This document shows, one piece after another, positions 26,047-35,753 of a DNA stretch of 64,000 bases (position 1 is its first letter; the number at the start of each line of letters is the position of its first letter). Position numbers and translations under genes: made by a program. The stretch is taken from the NCBI GenBank assembly GCA_026004195.1, contig BPIQ01000001.1, positions 525,871 to 589,870 of the forward strand, written 5' to 3'. This DNA comes from Candidatus Binatia bacterium (GTDB taxonomy: Bacteria > Desulfobacterota > Binatia > HRBIN30 > BPIQ01). The notes beneath the pieces were generated by a model. The model had not been told where the DNA came from and did no database searches. It saw only the letters and a program-made list of their open reading frames with translations.

Positions 26047-26577
26047 TCACCGGCGCTTTTCCCGGTCGAGGACGAGGCGCCGCGCTTTCGCCGAGACCGC
26101 GTCGGACACGTTCTTGCTTTTGGCCAGAAGCCGCACGTCGCGGTCCCAGAGCGAGTCGAGGAGCTTGAGAGCGAGCGGCACCGGAGTCCTCGGGTTCTGG
26201 ACCAGGGCGAGCCGGACCTGGTAGTTCCTCGTCCAGTCCCGATTGTCCGCCACCGAGACGAGGAGCTCGGAGTCCGCCGTCCGGTTGCGGCAAAGGGCCA
26301 GGACCTCGTCCACGGTGAGCCGCGGGTTCTGGAGCACGAGACGGCGAACGAGCCGGTTCGAGTCCCGCAGCAGGAGCCCCCTCGCCTCGCGGTTCCCGCG
26401 AAGCGCAAGTTTGATCCTTTCTCCGACCGACATGGAACGGACGCGGGCCCAGAGCGACTCGGGCAGCGGACGAGGAGTCTCGGGCTCCACGAGCCATTCC
26501 TCGGGAACGTCGATCGAGTCCTCGCCTCGCTCGACGCTCCGGGCGATCTCCTCGAGGGTTCGCTCGTCCGGCTCCAC
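26047..26577 (-). CDS. HEAT-like repeat protein of unknown function
   Basis: 176 aa, GTG start two bases after the EF-G-like stop. After an acidic N-terminus comes MSVGERIKLALRGNREARG, then ~30-residue helical repeats with recurring VLQNPRLTVDEVLAL, LVSVADNRDWTRNYQV and LALVQNPRTPVPLALKLL patterns. Similar small repeat proteins occur in many delta-proteobacteria but I know of no assigned function. The repeats suggest protein binding. Coupling to the EF-G paralogue hints at a ribosome-linked role, which is only inference. Confidence 0.72.
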   Translation of the reverse strand: MEPDERTLEEIARSVERGEDSIDVPEEWLVEPETPRPLPESLWARVRSMSVGERIKLALRGNREARGLLLRDSNRLVRRLVLQNPRLTVDEVLALCRNRTADSELLVSVADNRDWTRNYQVRLALVQNPRTPVPLALKLLDSLWDRDVRLLAKSKNVSDAVSAKARRLVLDREKRR

Positions 26578-26578
26578 T

Positions 26579-28660
26579 TCAGGCCTTTTCCTGCCTGGCC
26601 GCCTGCGCTTCCTTGATGACCTTCTCGGCGATGTGCGGCGGAGCTTCCTCGTAACCCGCGAGCTCCATCGTGAAGCTCCCCCGCCCCCCCGTGATCGAAC
26701 GAAGGTCCGGGGCGTAGCGGAGAACCTCCGACATCGGCACGATCGCTCGGATCACCTGCCCCCCGGGCTTCGGATCCACGCCCAGAACCCGTCCGCGGCG
26801 GCTGTTCAGGTCTCCGATCACATCCCCGAGACATTCGTCGGGCACGGTGACCTCGAGCCGCATCATCGGCTCGAGCAACACCGGCTTCGCCTGCGCGCAG
26901 GCGTTCTTGAACCCCATCGACGCCGCGATCTTGAACGCCATGTCCGAAGAATCCACCTCGTGGTACGAGCCGTCGAAAAGCGTCGCCTTGATGTCCACCA
27001 TGGGATAGCCGGCGAGAAAGCCCTCGTTCATGGCCTCGCGGATGCCCTTCTCCACGGCCGGAATGTAGTTCTTGGGAACGGCGCCCCCCACGATCGTGCT
27101 GACGAACTCGAACCCCTTTCCGCGGGGCAGGGGCTCGATCTCGATCCAGGTGTCGGCGAACTGCCCCCGCCCCCCCGTCTGCTTCTTGAGGCGTCCCTGC
27201 GCTTTCGCCTTCGCCTTGATCGTTTCGAGGTAGGGAACCTTCGGGGCCTTGAGCTCGACCTCGACGCCGTATTTGCGTTTGAGCTTCTCGACGACGACCT
27301 CGACGTGAAGCTGGCCCACGCCGGAGAGAATGAGCTCGTGGGTGCGCGGATCGCGGTGCACCTTGAGACCGATGTCCTCTTCCATCATCCGCTGCAGCGC
27401 CTGCGAAGCCTTTTCTTCGTCGGCCTTCGACTTCGGCTCGAGCGCGAACGAAATCGCGATGGCAGGCTCGACGAGGCCCGGGTAGCGGATGGGAGCCTTT
27501 TCGCTCGCGAGCGTGTCGCCCGAAGCCGTCTCCTTGAGCTTCGCCACCGCCACGATCTCGCCCGCCACGGCCTTGGGGACGGGCTGCTGTTTTTTCCCCT
27601 CGAGCCGGAAGAGCTGCCCCAGGTGCTCTTTCGAGTCCTTGTTCACGTTGAGCACCGTGGAGTCCGAAGACACCGTGCCCGAGAGGACGTGGAAGACGCT
27701 GAGCCTCCCCGCGAAGGGATCCACGATCGTTTTGAGAACGAGGGCCGAAAACGGCGCCTCGGGGTCGGGCTGTCGCTCCACTTCCTCCCCGAGCACCGGG
27801 TCGAGCCCCCGAGCGGGTGGCCGCTCGGCGGGGGAAGGGAGGAGTTCCACGACCGCGTCGAGCAGGGGCTGGATTCCCACCGCTCTCGTGCCCGACGCGA
27901 AAAAGACCGGGACGAACTTCCGCGCTCGGGTGCCGACACGGAGCGCCTCCACGATCTCTTCCTCCGAAAGCGTGCCCTCTTCGAGGTATTTCTCGGTGAG
28001 CTCGTCCGTGGCTTCGGCCACGGTCTCCACGAGCTTTTCGCGCGCCTCCTCGGCTTTCGTACGCAAGGACGCCGGAATCTCCTCCTCGGCCACGCCGCCC
28101 TCGCGTGTGACGATCGCCTTCCGGCGAACCAGGTCGACCACCCCACGGAACTCCTCGCCGGTCCCGAGCGGTAGTTCGACCGGGACGGGTCGGGCCCCCA
28201 GCACCTCGGCGAACTCCAGCAGGGCCTTCTCGTAGTCCACGGGGTCCCGGTCGAGCCGCGTCACGACCCCCAGGACCGGAAGCTCGAGCTCCCGAGCCCG
28301 CGCCCAGACCTTTTCCGCTTCGACCTTGATGTCTCCCGGGCTCGGCGAAAGGACGAACAGCGCCCCGGTGCAGGCACGCAGGCAGTTCATCGTGTCGGCG
28401 AGGAAGTTCGCGTAACCCGGCAGGTCGACGATCGTGATCCGGTGCTTTTTCCAGTCGACCGGGTAGAAAGCCGCGGACAGACTCAACTGCCGCCGAATCT
28501 CCTCGGGCTCGAAGTCGAAGTTCGAGGTTCCCTCGGTGACCGAGCCGAGCCGGTTCGTCGCCCCGGCCACGTAGAGCAACGCCTCGCCGAGCGAGGTCTT
28601 CCCCACACCCCCCTGGCCGACGATCCCCAGGTTCCGCATGCGTCTTACGTCCTCTGCCAT
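26579..28660 (-). CDS. fusA: EF-G paralogue (FusA2-like GTPase)
   Basis: 693 aa with GGAGGT before the ATG. All five EF-G domains are present, but the GTPase motifs are non-canonical: G1 GQGGVGKTS, G3 DLPGYANF with Tyr in place of the catalytic His of DTPGH, and G4 TRLD instead of NKMD. Domain IV holds GGRGQFADTWIEIEP and domain V GDVIGDLNSRRGRVLG. This matches the EF-G-2/FusA2 paralogue group, not the main translocase, and fits its position away from rpsL/rpsG. Such paralogues are thought to act in ribosome recycling, stress or poorly defined steps. Confidence 0.88.
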   Translation of the reverse strand: MAEDVRRMRNLGIVGQGGVGKTSLGEALLYVAGATNRLGSVTEGTSNFDFEPEEIRRQLSLSAAFYPVDWKKHRITIVDLPGYANFLADTMNCLRACTGALFVLSPSPGDIKVEAEKVWARARELELPVLGVVTRLDRDPVDYEKALLEFAEVLGARPVPVELPLGTGEEFRGVVDLVRRKAIVTREGGVAEEEIPASLRTKAEEAREKLVETVAEATDELTEKYLEEGTLSEEEIVEALRVGTRARKFVPVFFASGTRAVGIQPLLDAVVELLPSPAERPPARGLDPVLGEEVERQPDPEAPFSALVLKTIVDPFAGRLSVFHVLSGTVSSDSTVLNVNKDSKEHLGQLFRLEGKKQQPVPKAVAGEIVAVAKLKETASGDTLASEKAPIRYPGLVEPAIAISFALEPKSKADEEKASQALQRMMEEDIGLKVHRDPRTHELILSGVGQLHVEVVVEKLKRKYGVEVELKAPKVPYLETIKAKAKAQGRLKKQTGGRGQFADTWIEIEPLPRGKGFEFVSTIVGGAVPKNYIPAVEKGIREAMNEGFLAGYPMVDIKATLFDGSYHEVDSSDMAFKIAASMGFKNACAQAKPVLLEPMMRLEVTVPDECLGDVIGDLNSRRGRVLGVDPKPGGQVIRAIVPMSEVLRYAPDLRSITGGRGSFTMELAGYEEAPPHIAEKVIKEAQAARQEKA

Positions 28661-28696
28661 GGCACCTCCGATTCCGAAGTTCGATCCGAAAGGAAA

Positions 28697-29494
28697 CTAC
28701 AAGCGATTGCGTTCGTAAAGAATCCTGAGCCCCTCGAGAGTGAGAAATTCGTCGACCTCGTCGATGGTCTCGGACTCGGGTGCGATCCAGCGGGCGTACC
28801 CTCCGGTCGCGAGCACACGAGGGCGGGTCCCCTGCTCCTCCGCGATCCGGCGTACGATCCCGTCGACGAGTCCCACGTAGCCGTAGAGGAGGCCCGACTG
28901 GAGAGCTTCCCTCGTGCTGCGGCCGACGACGTGTCTCGGCTTGGCGAACTCCACGCGGTAGAGCTTCGCGGCCCGCTCGAAGAGTGCGTCGGCCGCCACG
29001 CCGAGCCCCGGAGCGAGAACACCGCCCATGTACTCGCCGCGGGCCGAGACGTAGTCGAAGGTGGTCGCGGTCCCGAAGTCGACGACGACCGTGACGTCGC
29101 GGGTTTTCTCGTAGGCGGCCACGGCGTTCACGATCCGGTCCGCCCCGATTTCCCAGGGGCTCTCGTAGTGGATCGCCACGCCGGTCTTCACGCCGGGGGC
29201 GACGACGAAGGGTGCGACGCCCAGGTGCCGCTCGCACATCTCGACGACCACCGTGGTCATGTCGGGAACGACGCTCGCGACCGCCACGCCTTCGACCGAC
29301 CCGAAACCCTCCTGTCCGAGGAGGTTGCGGACCAGAAGACCGTACTCGTCGGCCGTTCGCCGAGGGTCGGTGTGGAGTCTCCAATCGCGGAGAAGCTTCC
29401 GGCCCGCGAAAAGACCGAGGACGGTGTGCGTGTTTCCCACGTCGATCGCGAGAAGCTCGCCCCGAGGCTTACGCGCCGTCACGCATCCCTCCAC
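28697..29494 (-). CDS. coaX: Type III pantothenate kinase
   Basis: 265 aa from GTG 29494, or 261 from GTG 29482, which has GGAGGG just upstream. ASKHA-fold motifs are LLAIDVGNTHTVLGLF, IGADRIVNAVAAYE and VVVDFGTATTFDYV. It performs the first step of coenzyme A synthesis from pantothenate and is usually cytosolic and dimeric. It overlaps the birA 3' end, as in many bacteria where birA and coaX are paired. Confidence 0.95.
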   Translation of the reverse strand: MEGCVTARKPRGELLAIDVGNTHTVLGLFAGRKLLRDWRLHTDPRRTADEYGLLVRNLLGQEGFGSVEGVAVASVVPDMTTVVVEMCERHLGVAPFVVAPGVKTGVAIHYESPWEIGADRIVNAVAAYEKTRDVTVVVDFGTATTFDYVSARGEYMGGVLAPGLGVAADALFERAAKLYRVEFAKPRHVVGRSTREALQSGLLYGYVGLVDGIVRRIAEEQGTRPRVLATGGYARWIAPESETIDEVDEFLTLEGLRILYERNRL

Positions 29495-30278
29495 CGAGGA
29501 CGGTGGCTTCCCCTCCGTCGACGTGCACCGAGCCTCCGGCCGTCCGGATCTCGAGTCTCCCCCGCACGTCCACGGGGCCCGCGACCCCTTCGACGGCCTC
29601 GCCTCCCCGAACGACGCGAATCCTTTTGCCCGAGAGTCCGTGCCACCGGTTCCACTCGTCCTGCAAGGAACGAAAACCTCCGGCCAGAAAGGACTCGTAG
29701 CGCTTTTCGAGGCGCTCGAGCAACCGGGCGCAAAAGACGGCCCGATCGACGACCCGGCCCGTCGCGAGCCGCACCGACGTGGCCCGATCCCGCAGCTCCT
29801 CGGGGAACTCCGTCGCGTTGAGGTTCACGCCTACGCCCGCGATCACGAACTCGACCCGCCCGGCTTCCCCCTCGAGTTCGCAGAGCACCCCCGCCACCTT
29901 TTTCCCCGCGATCTCCACGTCGTTCGGCCACTTGATCCGAGTCCTCTCGCCCGCCCACTCGGCCACGGTTTCCGCCACCCCGAGACCGACCACGAGCGGC
30001 AAACCGAGCACTTCCTCGGGAGCTCTTCCCGGCCGCAAGACCAGCGAGGCGTAGAGGTTCACCCCCGGCGGCGAGACCCAGGAGCGCCCGAACCGCCCCC
30101 GGCCCTTCGTCTGCGCGTCCGCCAGAACCAGGGTCCCCTCCGGGCTCCCGGAACGCGCGAGGTCTCGCGCCCGCGTGTTCGTCGAGTCGACGACCCGATG
30201 GAATTCGACGATCCGGCCGAGGCTCCGCGCCTCCGAAAGCGACCGCACCCGCTCGGGCGAGAGGTCCGAAGGGAACAA
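29469..30278 (-). CDS. birA: Biotin-protein ligase (BirA catalytic type, no HTH)
   Basis: 269 aa. Catalytic motifs are STNTRARDLA, TKGRGRFGRSW, IKWPNDVEI and GVGVNLN, followed by the C-terminal SH3-like domain. It attaches biotin to carboxylase carrier domains. The N-terminal DNA-binding domain of bifunctional BirA is absent, so it should not repress transcription. It lies 15 nt after nadC and overlaps coaX. Confidence 0.94.
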   Translation of the reverse strand: MFPSDLSPERVRSLSEARSLGRIVEFHRVVDSTNTRARDLARSGSPEGTLVLADAQTKGRGRFGRSWVSPPGVNLYASLVLRPGRAPEEVLGLPLVVGLGVAETVAEWAGERTRIKWPNDVEIAGKKVAGVLCELEGEAGRVEFVIAGVGVNLNATEFPEELRDRATSVRLATGRVVDRAVFCARLLERLEKRYESFLAGGFRSLQDEWNRWHGLSGKRIRVVRGGEAVEGVAGPVDVRGRLEIRTAGGSVHVDGGEATVLGGGMRDGA

Positions 30279-30293
30279 AGGACCCGCTCCCCC

Positions 30294-31148
30294 TCAGGCG
30301 TCCGCGACACCGAGGAGCATGCTGAAGTCGAGCGCCGGGGCGGAGTGGGTCAGCGCCCCGACCGAGACGAAGTCGACGCCCGCCGCGGCCACCTCGCGCA
30401 CGTTCTCGAGCGAGATGCCACCGGATGCCTCGACGAGGGCCCGGCCCGCGACGAGCTCGACCGCTCGACGCACGTCCGCGACTCCCATGTTGTCGAGGAG
30501 GATCGCGTCCGCGCCGGCACCGAGAGCCTCCTCCACCTCGGCGAGCGTTCGACACTCCACCTCGACCCGAAGGAGATGCGGGCGACGGGCCCGCGCCATC
30601 TCCACGGCCCGCCGCACTCCGCCGACGACCGCCACGTGGTTTTCTTTGACCAGGATGCCGTCGTCGAGACCGAACCGGTGGTTCTTCCCGCCTCCCACCC
30701 GTACCGCGTACTTCTCGAGTGCCCGGAGTCCCGGCAGGGTTTTCCTCGTGTCGACGACCACGGCCTTCGTCCCCGCTACCCTCTCGGCGAACTTCGAGGT
30801 CAGCGTCGCAATTCCGCTCAGGTGACCGAGGAGATTCAACGCCACCCTCTCGCCCGCGAGAAGCGTCCTCGCCCTTCCCTCCACACGTGCCACGACCGAG
30901 CCCGGGCGCAACCGCACCCCGTCCCCGAGCACCGAAACGACACGTACCCCGCCTCCTGCCTCCTCGAAGACGAGCGGCAAGAGGAACGAGCCCGCCAGCA
31001 CCCCTTCCGCCTTGGCCACGATCCGGCCCTCGATCGCCGCCTCGGGCGGAACGAGAAGCTCCGACGTCACGTCCCCGCGTCCGAGGTCTTCTTCCAGCGC
31101 AGCCCGTACGAGAGCGCGGGTCCCCGGCGAGAAGAGAGGCACGCTCAC
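30294..31148 (-). CDS. nadC: Nicotinate-nucleotide pyrophosphorylase NadC
   Basis: 284 aa. Motifs are EEDLGRGDVTS, LNLLGHLSGIAT, VDTRKTLPGLRALEKYAV, GGGKNHRFGL and LVEASGGISLENV. It converts quinolinate and PRPP to nicotinate mononucleotide in NAD synthesis. The start overlaps the valS stop by 4 nt. No nadA or nadB is in the window. Confidence 0.96.
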   Translation of the reverse strand: MSVPLFSPGTRALVRAALEEDLGRGDVTSELLVPPEAAIEGRIVAKAEGVLAGSFLLPLVFEEAGGGVRVVSVLGDGVRLRPGSVVARVEGRARTLLAGERVALNLLGHLSGIATLTSKFAERVAGTKAVVVDTRKTLPGLRALEKYAVRVGGGKNHRFGLDDGILVKENHVAVVGGVRRAVEMARARRPHLLRVEVECRTLAEVEEALGAGADAILLDNMGVADVRRAVELVAGRALVEASGGISLENVREVAAAGVDFVSVGALTHSAPALDFSMLLGVADA

Positions 31149-33796
31149 GACACCGCCTGCTCGAGCGTTTCGAGGTGTCTTTCGAGGGTCCGCTTACGCT
31201 CGGCCAGCTCGCCCGCTTTCGCGCGCTCCTTGGCCACCACTTCGGCGGGAGCCCGCTCGACGAAGTCTTTGCGGGCGAGCTTTTTCTCCACCCTCTCGAG
31301 CTCCGCGCGCACCTTCTCGAGGTCGCGCGCGATCCGCCCCCGGAGCTCGGCCGGATCGACGAGCCCCCGGAGAGGCACGTACACCTCGCCGATCCCCTCG
31401 ACGGGCACGAAAGGCTCGCCCACCGGCTTTCCCGACTCCGCGAGCCGCTCGATCCGCTCCACCCGCGCGAGGGCCTTCACGTAGGGCTCGAGGACGTCGA
31501 GGAGACCGGCCGAGTCCGACGGGACCACCCTCAACACGAGCCTCGCCGAGGGCCGGATGCCGAGCTCCGCACGGACGTTCCGGACCCCGCGCACGAACTC
31601 GACGAGGCTCCCGATTTCGCGCTCCGCCCGCTCGTCCCGCAGCGCCTCGTCGGGCGCGGGGTACGGAGCCACCACGATGCTCTCGGCTTCCCTCGGAGAC
31701 GGCAGCGCCTGCCAGATCTCTTCGGTCAGAAACGGCATGAACGGGTGGAGGAGTCGCAGGTAGCGCTCGAGGACGTGGACCAGCGTAGCCCGTGCGGCCG
31801 AGCCCGGACCCGGGGCCTCCCCTCCGAGGACGAGCTTCGCGAGCTCGATGTACCAGTCGCAGAACTCGCCCCAGAAAAACCGGTAGAGGCCCATGGCCGC
31901 CTCGTGGAAGCGAAGGCCGTCGAGAGCATCCCGAGTTTCCCGCGTGACGGCCTCGAGCCGCGAGAGAATCCATCGGTCCGGCAAGGCGAGCTCCGAACGC
32001 GGGGGCAGAGGGACGAACCCCTCGGTCGAGCGAAGAACGAAACGCGCGGCGTTCCACACCTTGTTGGCGAAGTTCCGGCCGAACTCGGTCTTCTCGGGCG
32101 CGAAGCGGAGATCTTCGGTAGCGGGGGCGGAAGCGACCACGGTGAACCGGAGGGCGTCCGCACCGTAGGTTTCGATGACCTCGAGAGGATCGGGAGAATT
32201 GCCGAGCGACTTCGACATCTTCCGCCCCTGGAGGTCCCGGACGATGCTGTGGAAGAGGACCGTCCGGAACGGGCAGTCGCCCGTGAACTCGTAGCCCGCC
32301 ATGACCATCCGGGCGACCCAGAAGAAGATGATGTCGGCACCCGTGACGAGGACGTCCGTCGGATAGAAGCGCTCGAGGAGCCGGGTGCGTTCCGGCCAGC
32401 CCATCGTCGAGAAAGGCCAGAGCCAGGAGCTGAACCAGGTGTCCAGCACGTCCGGGTCCTGCACGATTTCCCCCGACCCGCAGGAGGCACACCGGTCGGG
32501 ATCCTCGCGCGCCACCGTCTCGGCTCCGCAAGCCGAGCAGTACCAGACCGGGATCCTGTGGCCCCACCAGAGCTGGCGGCTGATGCACCAGTCGCGGATG
32601 TTCTCGAGCCAGTGCAGGTAGACGCCTACCCAGCGCTCGGGAACGAGTTCGAGGCGCCCCGTCCGGACGGCTTCGATCGCCGGCCCGGCGAGAGGTTTCA
32701 TCCGGACGAACCACTGCTCGGACAAGTACGGTTCCACGACCGTCTCGCAACGCTGGCAGCGGCGGACCGGCACGCGGTAGGGCTCCGTGCGCACCAGAAG
32801 CCCGAGTTTTTCGAGGTCGGAGACGATACGGCGCCGTGCCTCCATCCGGTCGAGCCCCGCGTAGGGGCCACCTTCCGCGTTGATGCGCCCCTGCGTGTCC
32901 ATCACGCAGAGCGGCGGGAGACCGTGCCTTTGCCCGATCTCGAAGTCGTTCGCGTCGTGGGCGGGAGTGACCTTGACGGCACCCGTACCGAAGGAGGGGT
33001 CGACCGCGTCGTCCGCGACGACCGGAACGGGGCGCCCGAGAAGAGGGAGCACCACCCGCTTGCCGACGAGCTCCCGGTACCGTTCGTCCTCGGGATGCAC
33101 GGCGACCCCGGTGTCGCCGAGCATGGTCTCGGGGCGCGTCGTCGCCACGACGACACCCTCGCCGCCGTCTTCGGCCGGATAGCGAATGTACCAGAGATGG
33201 CCCGCCTCTCCTCCTTCCGTCGTGACCGCCTCTTCGTCCGAAAGCGCCGTCTGGCACCTCGGACACCAGTGGATGATGCGGCGTCCCCGGTAGACGAGCC
33301 CTTTTTCGTAGAGTCGCACGAAGACCTCCCGCACGGCCCGCGAGAGTCCCTCGTCCATCGTGAAGCGCTCCCTTTCCCAGTCGCAGGAGCATCCGAGACG
33401 CTGGAGCTGCTCGAGGATGGTCCGCCCGTATTTTTCCTTCCACGCCCACACCCGCTCGAGGAACCTCTCGCGCCCGAGCCGATGACGGTCGAGGCCCTCC
33501 CGGGCCAGGGCACGCTCGACGACGTTCTGCGTCGCGATGCCGGCATGGTCCGTCCCGGGCATCCAGAGGGTGACCTTCCCGCACATCCTCTGGTAACGAA
33601 CCAGGATGTCCTGGAGCGTGTTGTTGAGAACGTGCCCCATGGTGAGGCTCCCCGTCACGTTCGGCGGCGGGATCACGACCGAGAAGCGCGGGCCCGGGCG
33701 GTTTTCGTCGGCGTGAAAGTAGCCCTTTTCGAGCCACGCGGCATACCAGCGTCGTTCGACGGTACGGGGGTCGTAAGTCTTCGGAAGCTCGCGCAT
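31145..33796 (-). CDS. valS: Valyl-tRNA synthetase
   Basis: 883 aa, normal length. The class I HIGH-type motif is PNVTGSLTMGHVLN, the KMSKS loop is GRKMSKSLGNSPDP, and FWVARMVMAGYEFTG is typical of ValRS. Two Cys pairs (CSACG and CASCG) form a zinc-ribbon insertion. The C-terminus is the expected coiled-coil arm (ERVEKKLARKDF). It is the first gene of the run nadC-birA-coaX-EF-G-like. The ATG has no clear ribosome-binding site and a promoter abuts it. Confidence 0.97.
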   Translation of the reverse strand: MRELPKTYDPRTVERRWYAAWLEKGYFHADENRPGPRFSVVIPPPNVTGSLTMGHVLNNTLQDILVRYQRMCGKVTLWMPGTDHAGIATQNVVERALAREGLDRHRLGRERFLERVWAWKEKYGRTILEQLQRLGCSCDWERERFTMDEGLSRAVREVFVRLYEKGLVYRGRRIIHWCPRCQTALSDEEAVTTEGGEAGHLWYIRYPAEDGGEGVVVATTRPETMLGDTGVAVHPEDERYRELVGKRVVLPLLGRPVPVVADDAVDPSFGTGAVKVTPAHDANDFEIGQRHGLPPLCVMDTQGRINAEGGPYAGLDRMEARRRIVSDLEKLGLLVRTEPYRVPVRRCQRCETVVEPYLSEQWFVRMKPLAGPAIEAVRTGRLELVPERWVGVYLHWLENIRDWCISRQLWWGHRIPVWYCSACGAETVAREDPDRCASCGSGEIVQDPDVLDTWFSSWLWPFSTMGWPERTRLLERFYPTDVLVTGADIIFFWVARMVMAGYEFTGDCPFRTVLFHSIVRDLQGRKMSKSLGNSPDPLEVIETYGADALRFTVVASAPATEDLRFAPEKTEFGRNFANKVWNAARFVLRSTEGFVPLPPRSELALPDRWILSRLEAVTRETRDALDGLRFHEAAMGLYRFFWGEFCDWYIELAKLVLGGEAPGPGSAARATLVHVLERYLRLLHPFMPFLTEEIWQALPSPREAESIVVAPYPAPDEALRDERAEREIGSLVEFVRGVRNVRAELGIRPSARLVLRVVPSDSAGLLDVLEPYVKALARVERIERLAESGKPVGEPFVPVEGIGEVYVPLRGLVDPAELRGRIARDLEKVRAELERVEKKLARKDFVERAPAEVVAKERAKAGELAERKRTLERHLETLEQAVS

Positions 33797-33808
33797 CGTC
33801 CGGAGTCA

Positions 33809-33837
33809 TCGCTAGCGAAAAGGGTTCGGGCACGCAA
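33809..33837 (-). promoter_or_regulatory. Promoter abutting valS (possibly leaderless)
   Basis: Minus strand: TTGCGT (33832-33837), 17-nt spacer, TAGCGA (33809-33814). The predicted start is about 6 nt before the ATG at 33796, which lacks a ribosome-binding site. Confidence 0.45.
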
Positions 33838-33856
33838 CCGAGGCGCCCGGCCGACC

Positions 33857-33885
33857 TTGACCGTCCGGATATCCGCCGCTACTTA
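33857..33885 (+). promoter_or_regulatory. Promoter of tRNA-Leu
   Basis: TTGACC (33857-33862), 17-nt spacer, TACTTA (33880-33885), ending ten bases before the tRNA 5' end. Confidence 0.45.
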
Positions 33886-33895
33886 ACGATTTCGG

Positions 33896-33979
33896 GCGAA
33901 AGTGGCGGAACTGGCAGACGCGCAGGATTCAGGATCCTGTGGGGTCACACCCGTGGGGGTTCAAGTCCCCCCTTTCGCA
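33896..33979 (+). tRNA. tRNA-Leu (anticodon CAG)
   Basis: 84 nt. The acceptor stem pairs GCGAAAG (33896-33902) with CTTTCGC (33972-33978), with discriminator A at 33979. The anticodon loop TTCAGGA gives CAG and decodes CUG. A long variable arm (stem GGGT/ACCC) and T-arm GGGGG-TTCAAGT-CCCCC mark a class II leucine tRNA. No 3' CCA is encoded. Confidence 0.95.
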
Positions 33980-34266
33980 CTTTTCGGGAAGCGGCCGGGA
34001 GCGCGGAGCTTTCGGCCGCACCGCCGGTTCCCCCACGCGAGTCTCCGTGCTCGGGCACACCGAAGAGCCCTTCCTCGCCGGCGGTCGCGTCCGCCCGTAC
34101 ACCCGAACCATGCCCTACCGGCGAGCGGCACCGCCCGCCGCCTCCGCGCAGGAGAAGACTTCCCGCCCGGGCACCGTCGACTCCGGCCGAGCGTCCGGTT
34201 CCCTCGAGGATCGAGTCCTCCGCATCCTCGCGAGAAGTCCGAGGTGCAGAGTCCGCGGAAGCGGCC

Positions 34267-35697
34267 CTAAGAGGCCTCTCGCAAGAAGCGGTCGATCACC
34301 CGGGCGACCTGGTTGCCGGAACGCACGGCGTAGTTCGTCCCCCGGTCCTCGGGGTAGATCTGCGCCATGGACGCGCTGAAGAGCCCGGGCAAGGGTGTGA
34401 CGTAGGGTAGCAGCTTCTCGAAAAACCGGACTCCGACGATAGGCTGCGTGTAGCGGTCGCGGGCGAAGACGACCTTCTCGATCCAGCTCGGGTCGAAGGC
34501 AGGCTGGATGCGGGCGAGATGGGGAAGGTAGCGGCGGAGGATCTCGTCGGAGGGAAGCCGATAGTACTCCTCGTCCGTGTAGGTGTAGTGGGAAAGGTAG
34601 ACGATGTGCCTCCCGCCGTACTCGGCCGCCGGGATGTAGTTCGTGTGTTCGATGACTCCACCGAAGGGTACGGACGGGTCGGCGACGTTCATCCAGTAGA
34701 TGGGAGAAAGCGACCTTTTGAGGACGAGCGTCGTGCAGAGGACGCCCGTGTACTCGATGCTCCTGGCCTTCGATTTCCAGTCGGGGGGAAGCTCCTCGGC
34801 CCATTCGGCGAGAAGCGCCGGAGCCACCGTGCTGAGCACGGCGTCGCAGACGAACTCGCCGCGGTTCGTCCGGACGCGCAGCTCCCGCGGCCGGACGCGC
34901 AGCCATCGATCCGGAGGGCTCGCGTGGTTCTCGGAGGGTCGGAGGTTGGAGAGAAAACCGGGGAGCCCCGCGCCCCGAAGCTCGGGAGAAGGAGGCCCGG
35001 TCACGATCCGCGAGACGACGTGGCCCGTGCGGATCTCGCCACCGAGCTTCCGGATTTCGCTTTCGAGCTTGTCGGTGAGGGCACCGAAACTCCCCTCGAC
35101 GTAGCCCAGGCTTTCCTTGGTTCCCGCTTGCTTTCGGGACGTGCCCCGAAGCCTCATCTTCCCCCACATCCACACCATCGAGACGTTTTCGGCGTTGCGC
35201 CCGAACTTGACGCGCAGGAGCGGGCCCACCGTGGCTTCGAAAGCCTTCGGACCGATCCAGCGTCGGTACCACTCCGCCGCCGTGACGTTCTCGAACCTGC
35301 GCGCGTCCGGGTAGTGCTGGAGGAAAAGTGCCACGGCGCCGAAGCGCACCCGATCGGGCAAGCTCAGGGGCCGGAACCTGAGAAGGTCGATCGGCGTCGT
35401 GAAAGGATAGACGCGCCCGCCGTGGAACATGCCCATGGGCGGGGAAGGCCAGCGGACCGCGACGCCGAGCTCGCGGGCGAGCGCCAGGATGTCGCGGTCG
35501 CTCGTGAAGAGATGGTGGTAGTACTTCTCGATGCGCGAACCGAGAAGGTCGTACGTCATCGCGAGGCCGCCGAGCCGGTGGGAACGCTCGAGCACGGTCA
35601 CGCGGTGCCCGGCCCGGAGCAGGCGGTAAGCCGCCGTGAGCCCCGTGTACCCCGCCCCTACCACGACCACGTGTTTCGGTCGGCCCTCGTGCGACAT
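34267..35697 (-). CDS. FAD-dependent oxidoreductase (protoporphyrinogen-oxidase/UDP-galactopyranose-mutase-like fold)
   Basis: 476 aa. The N-terminal dinucleotide motif is [18 protein letters not shown], then [12 protein letters not shown]. Characteristic segments are [28 protein letters not shown] and the C-terminal [22 protein letters not shown]. No signal peptide, so cytosolic. Relatives (NAD(P)/FAD-dependent amine oxidases, UGM-like) often sit in polysaccharide clusters. It is divergent from the DUF2298 gene and shares its promoter element, so a sugar- or lipid-carrier-linked redox step is plausible. The substrate is unknown. Confidence 0.8.
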   Translation of the reverse strand: MSHEGRPKHVVVVGAGYTGLTAAYRLLRAGHRVTVLERSHRLGGLAMTYDLLGSRIEKYYHHLFTSDRDILALARELGVAVRWPSPPMGMFHGGRVYPFTTPIDLLRFRPLSLPDRVRFGAVALFLQHYPDARRFENVTAAEWYRRWIGPKAFEATVGPLLRVKFGRNAENVSMVWMWGKMRLRGTSRKQAGTKESLGYVEGSFGALTDKLESEIRKLGGEIRTGHVVSRIVTGPPSPELRGAGLPGFLSNLRPSENHASPPDRWLRVRPRELRVRTNRGEFVCDAVLSTVAPALLAEWAEELPPDWKSKARSIEYTGVLCTTLVLKRSLSPIYWMNVADPSVPFGGVIEHTNYIPAAEYGGRHIVYLSHYTYTDEEYYRLPSDEILRRYLPHLARIQPAFDPSWIEKVVFARDRYTQPIVGVRFFEKLLPYVTPLPGLFSASMAQIYPEDRGTNYAVRSGNQVARVIDRFLREAS

Positions 35698-35715
35698 TGC
35701 AATCCCGGAACGATC

Positions 35716-35744
35716 GTTATAGCGTCCGCGGGCCGAAAGCCCAA
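35716..35744 (-). promoter_or_regulatory. Promoter of the FAD oxidoreductase, sharing its -10 with the divergent gene
   Basis: Minus strand: TTGGGC (35739-35744), 17-nt spacer, TATAAC (35716-35721). On the plus strand the same bases read TTATAGC (35717-35723) and could serve the DUF2298 gene together with TTGCAA at 35697-35702, 15 nt upstream. Confidence 0.45.
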
Positions 35745-35753
35745 CTTCGTCCG

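Noticed and set aside
33980-34266. Possible small gene or hairpin terminator after tRNA-Leu
   Set aside because: GCGGCCG/CGGCCGC (33991-34019) could pair but has no U run, and no frame there shows coding features.
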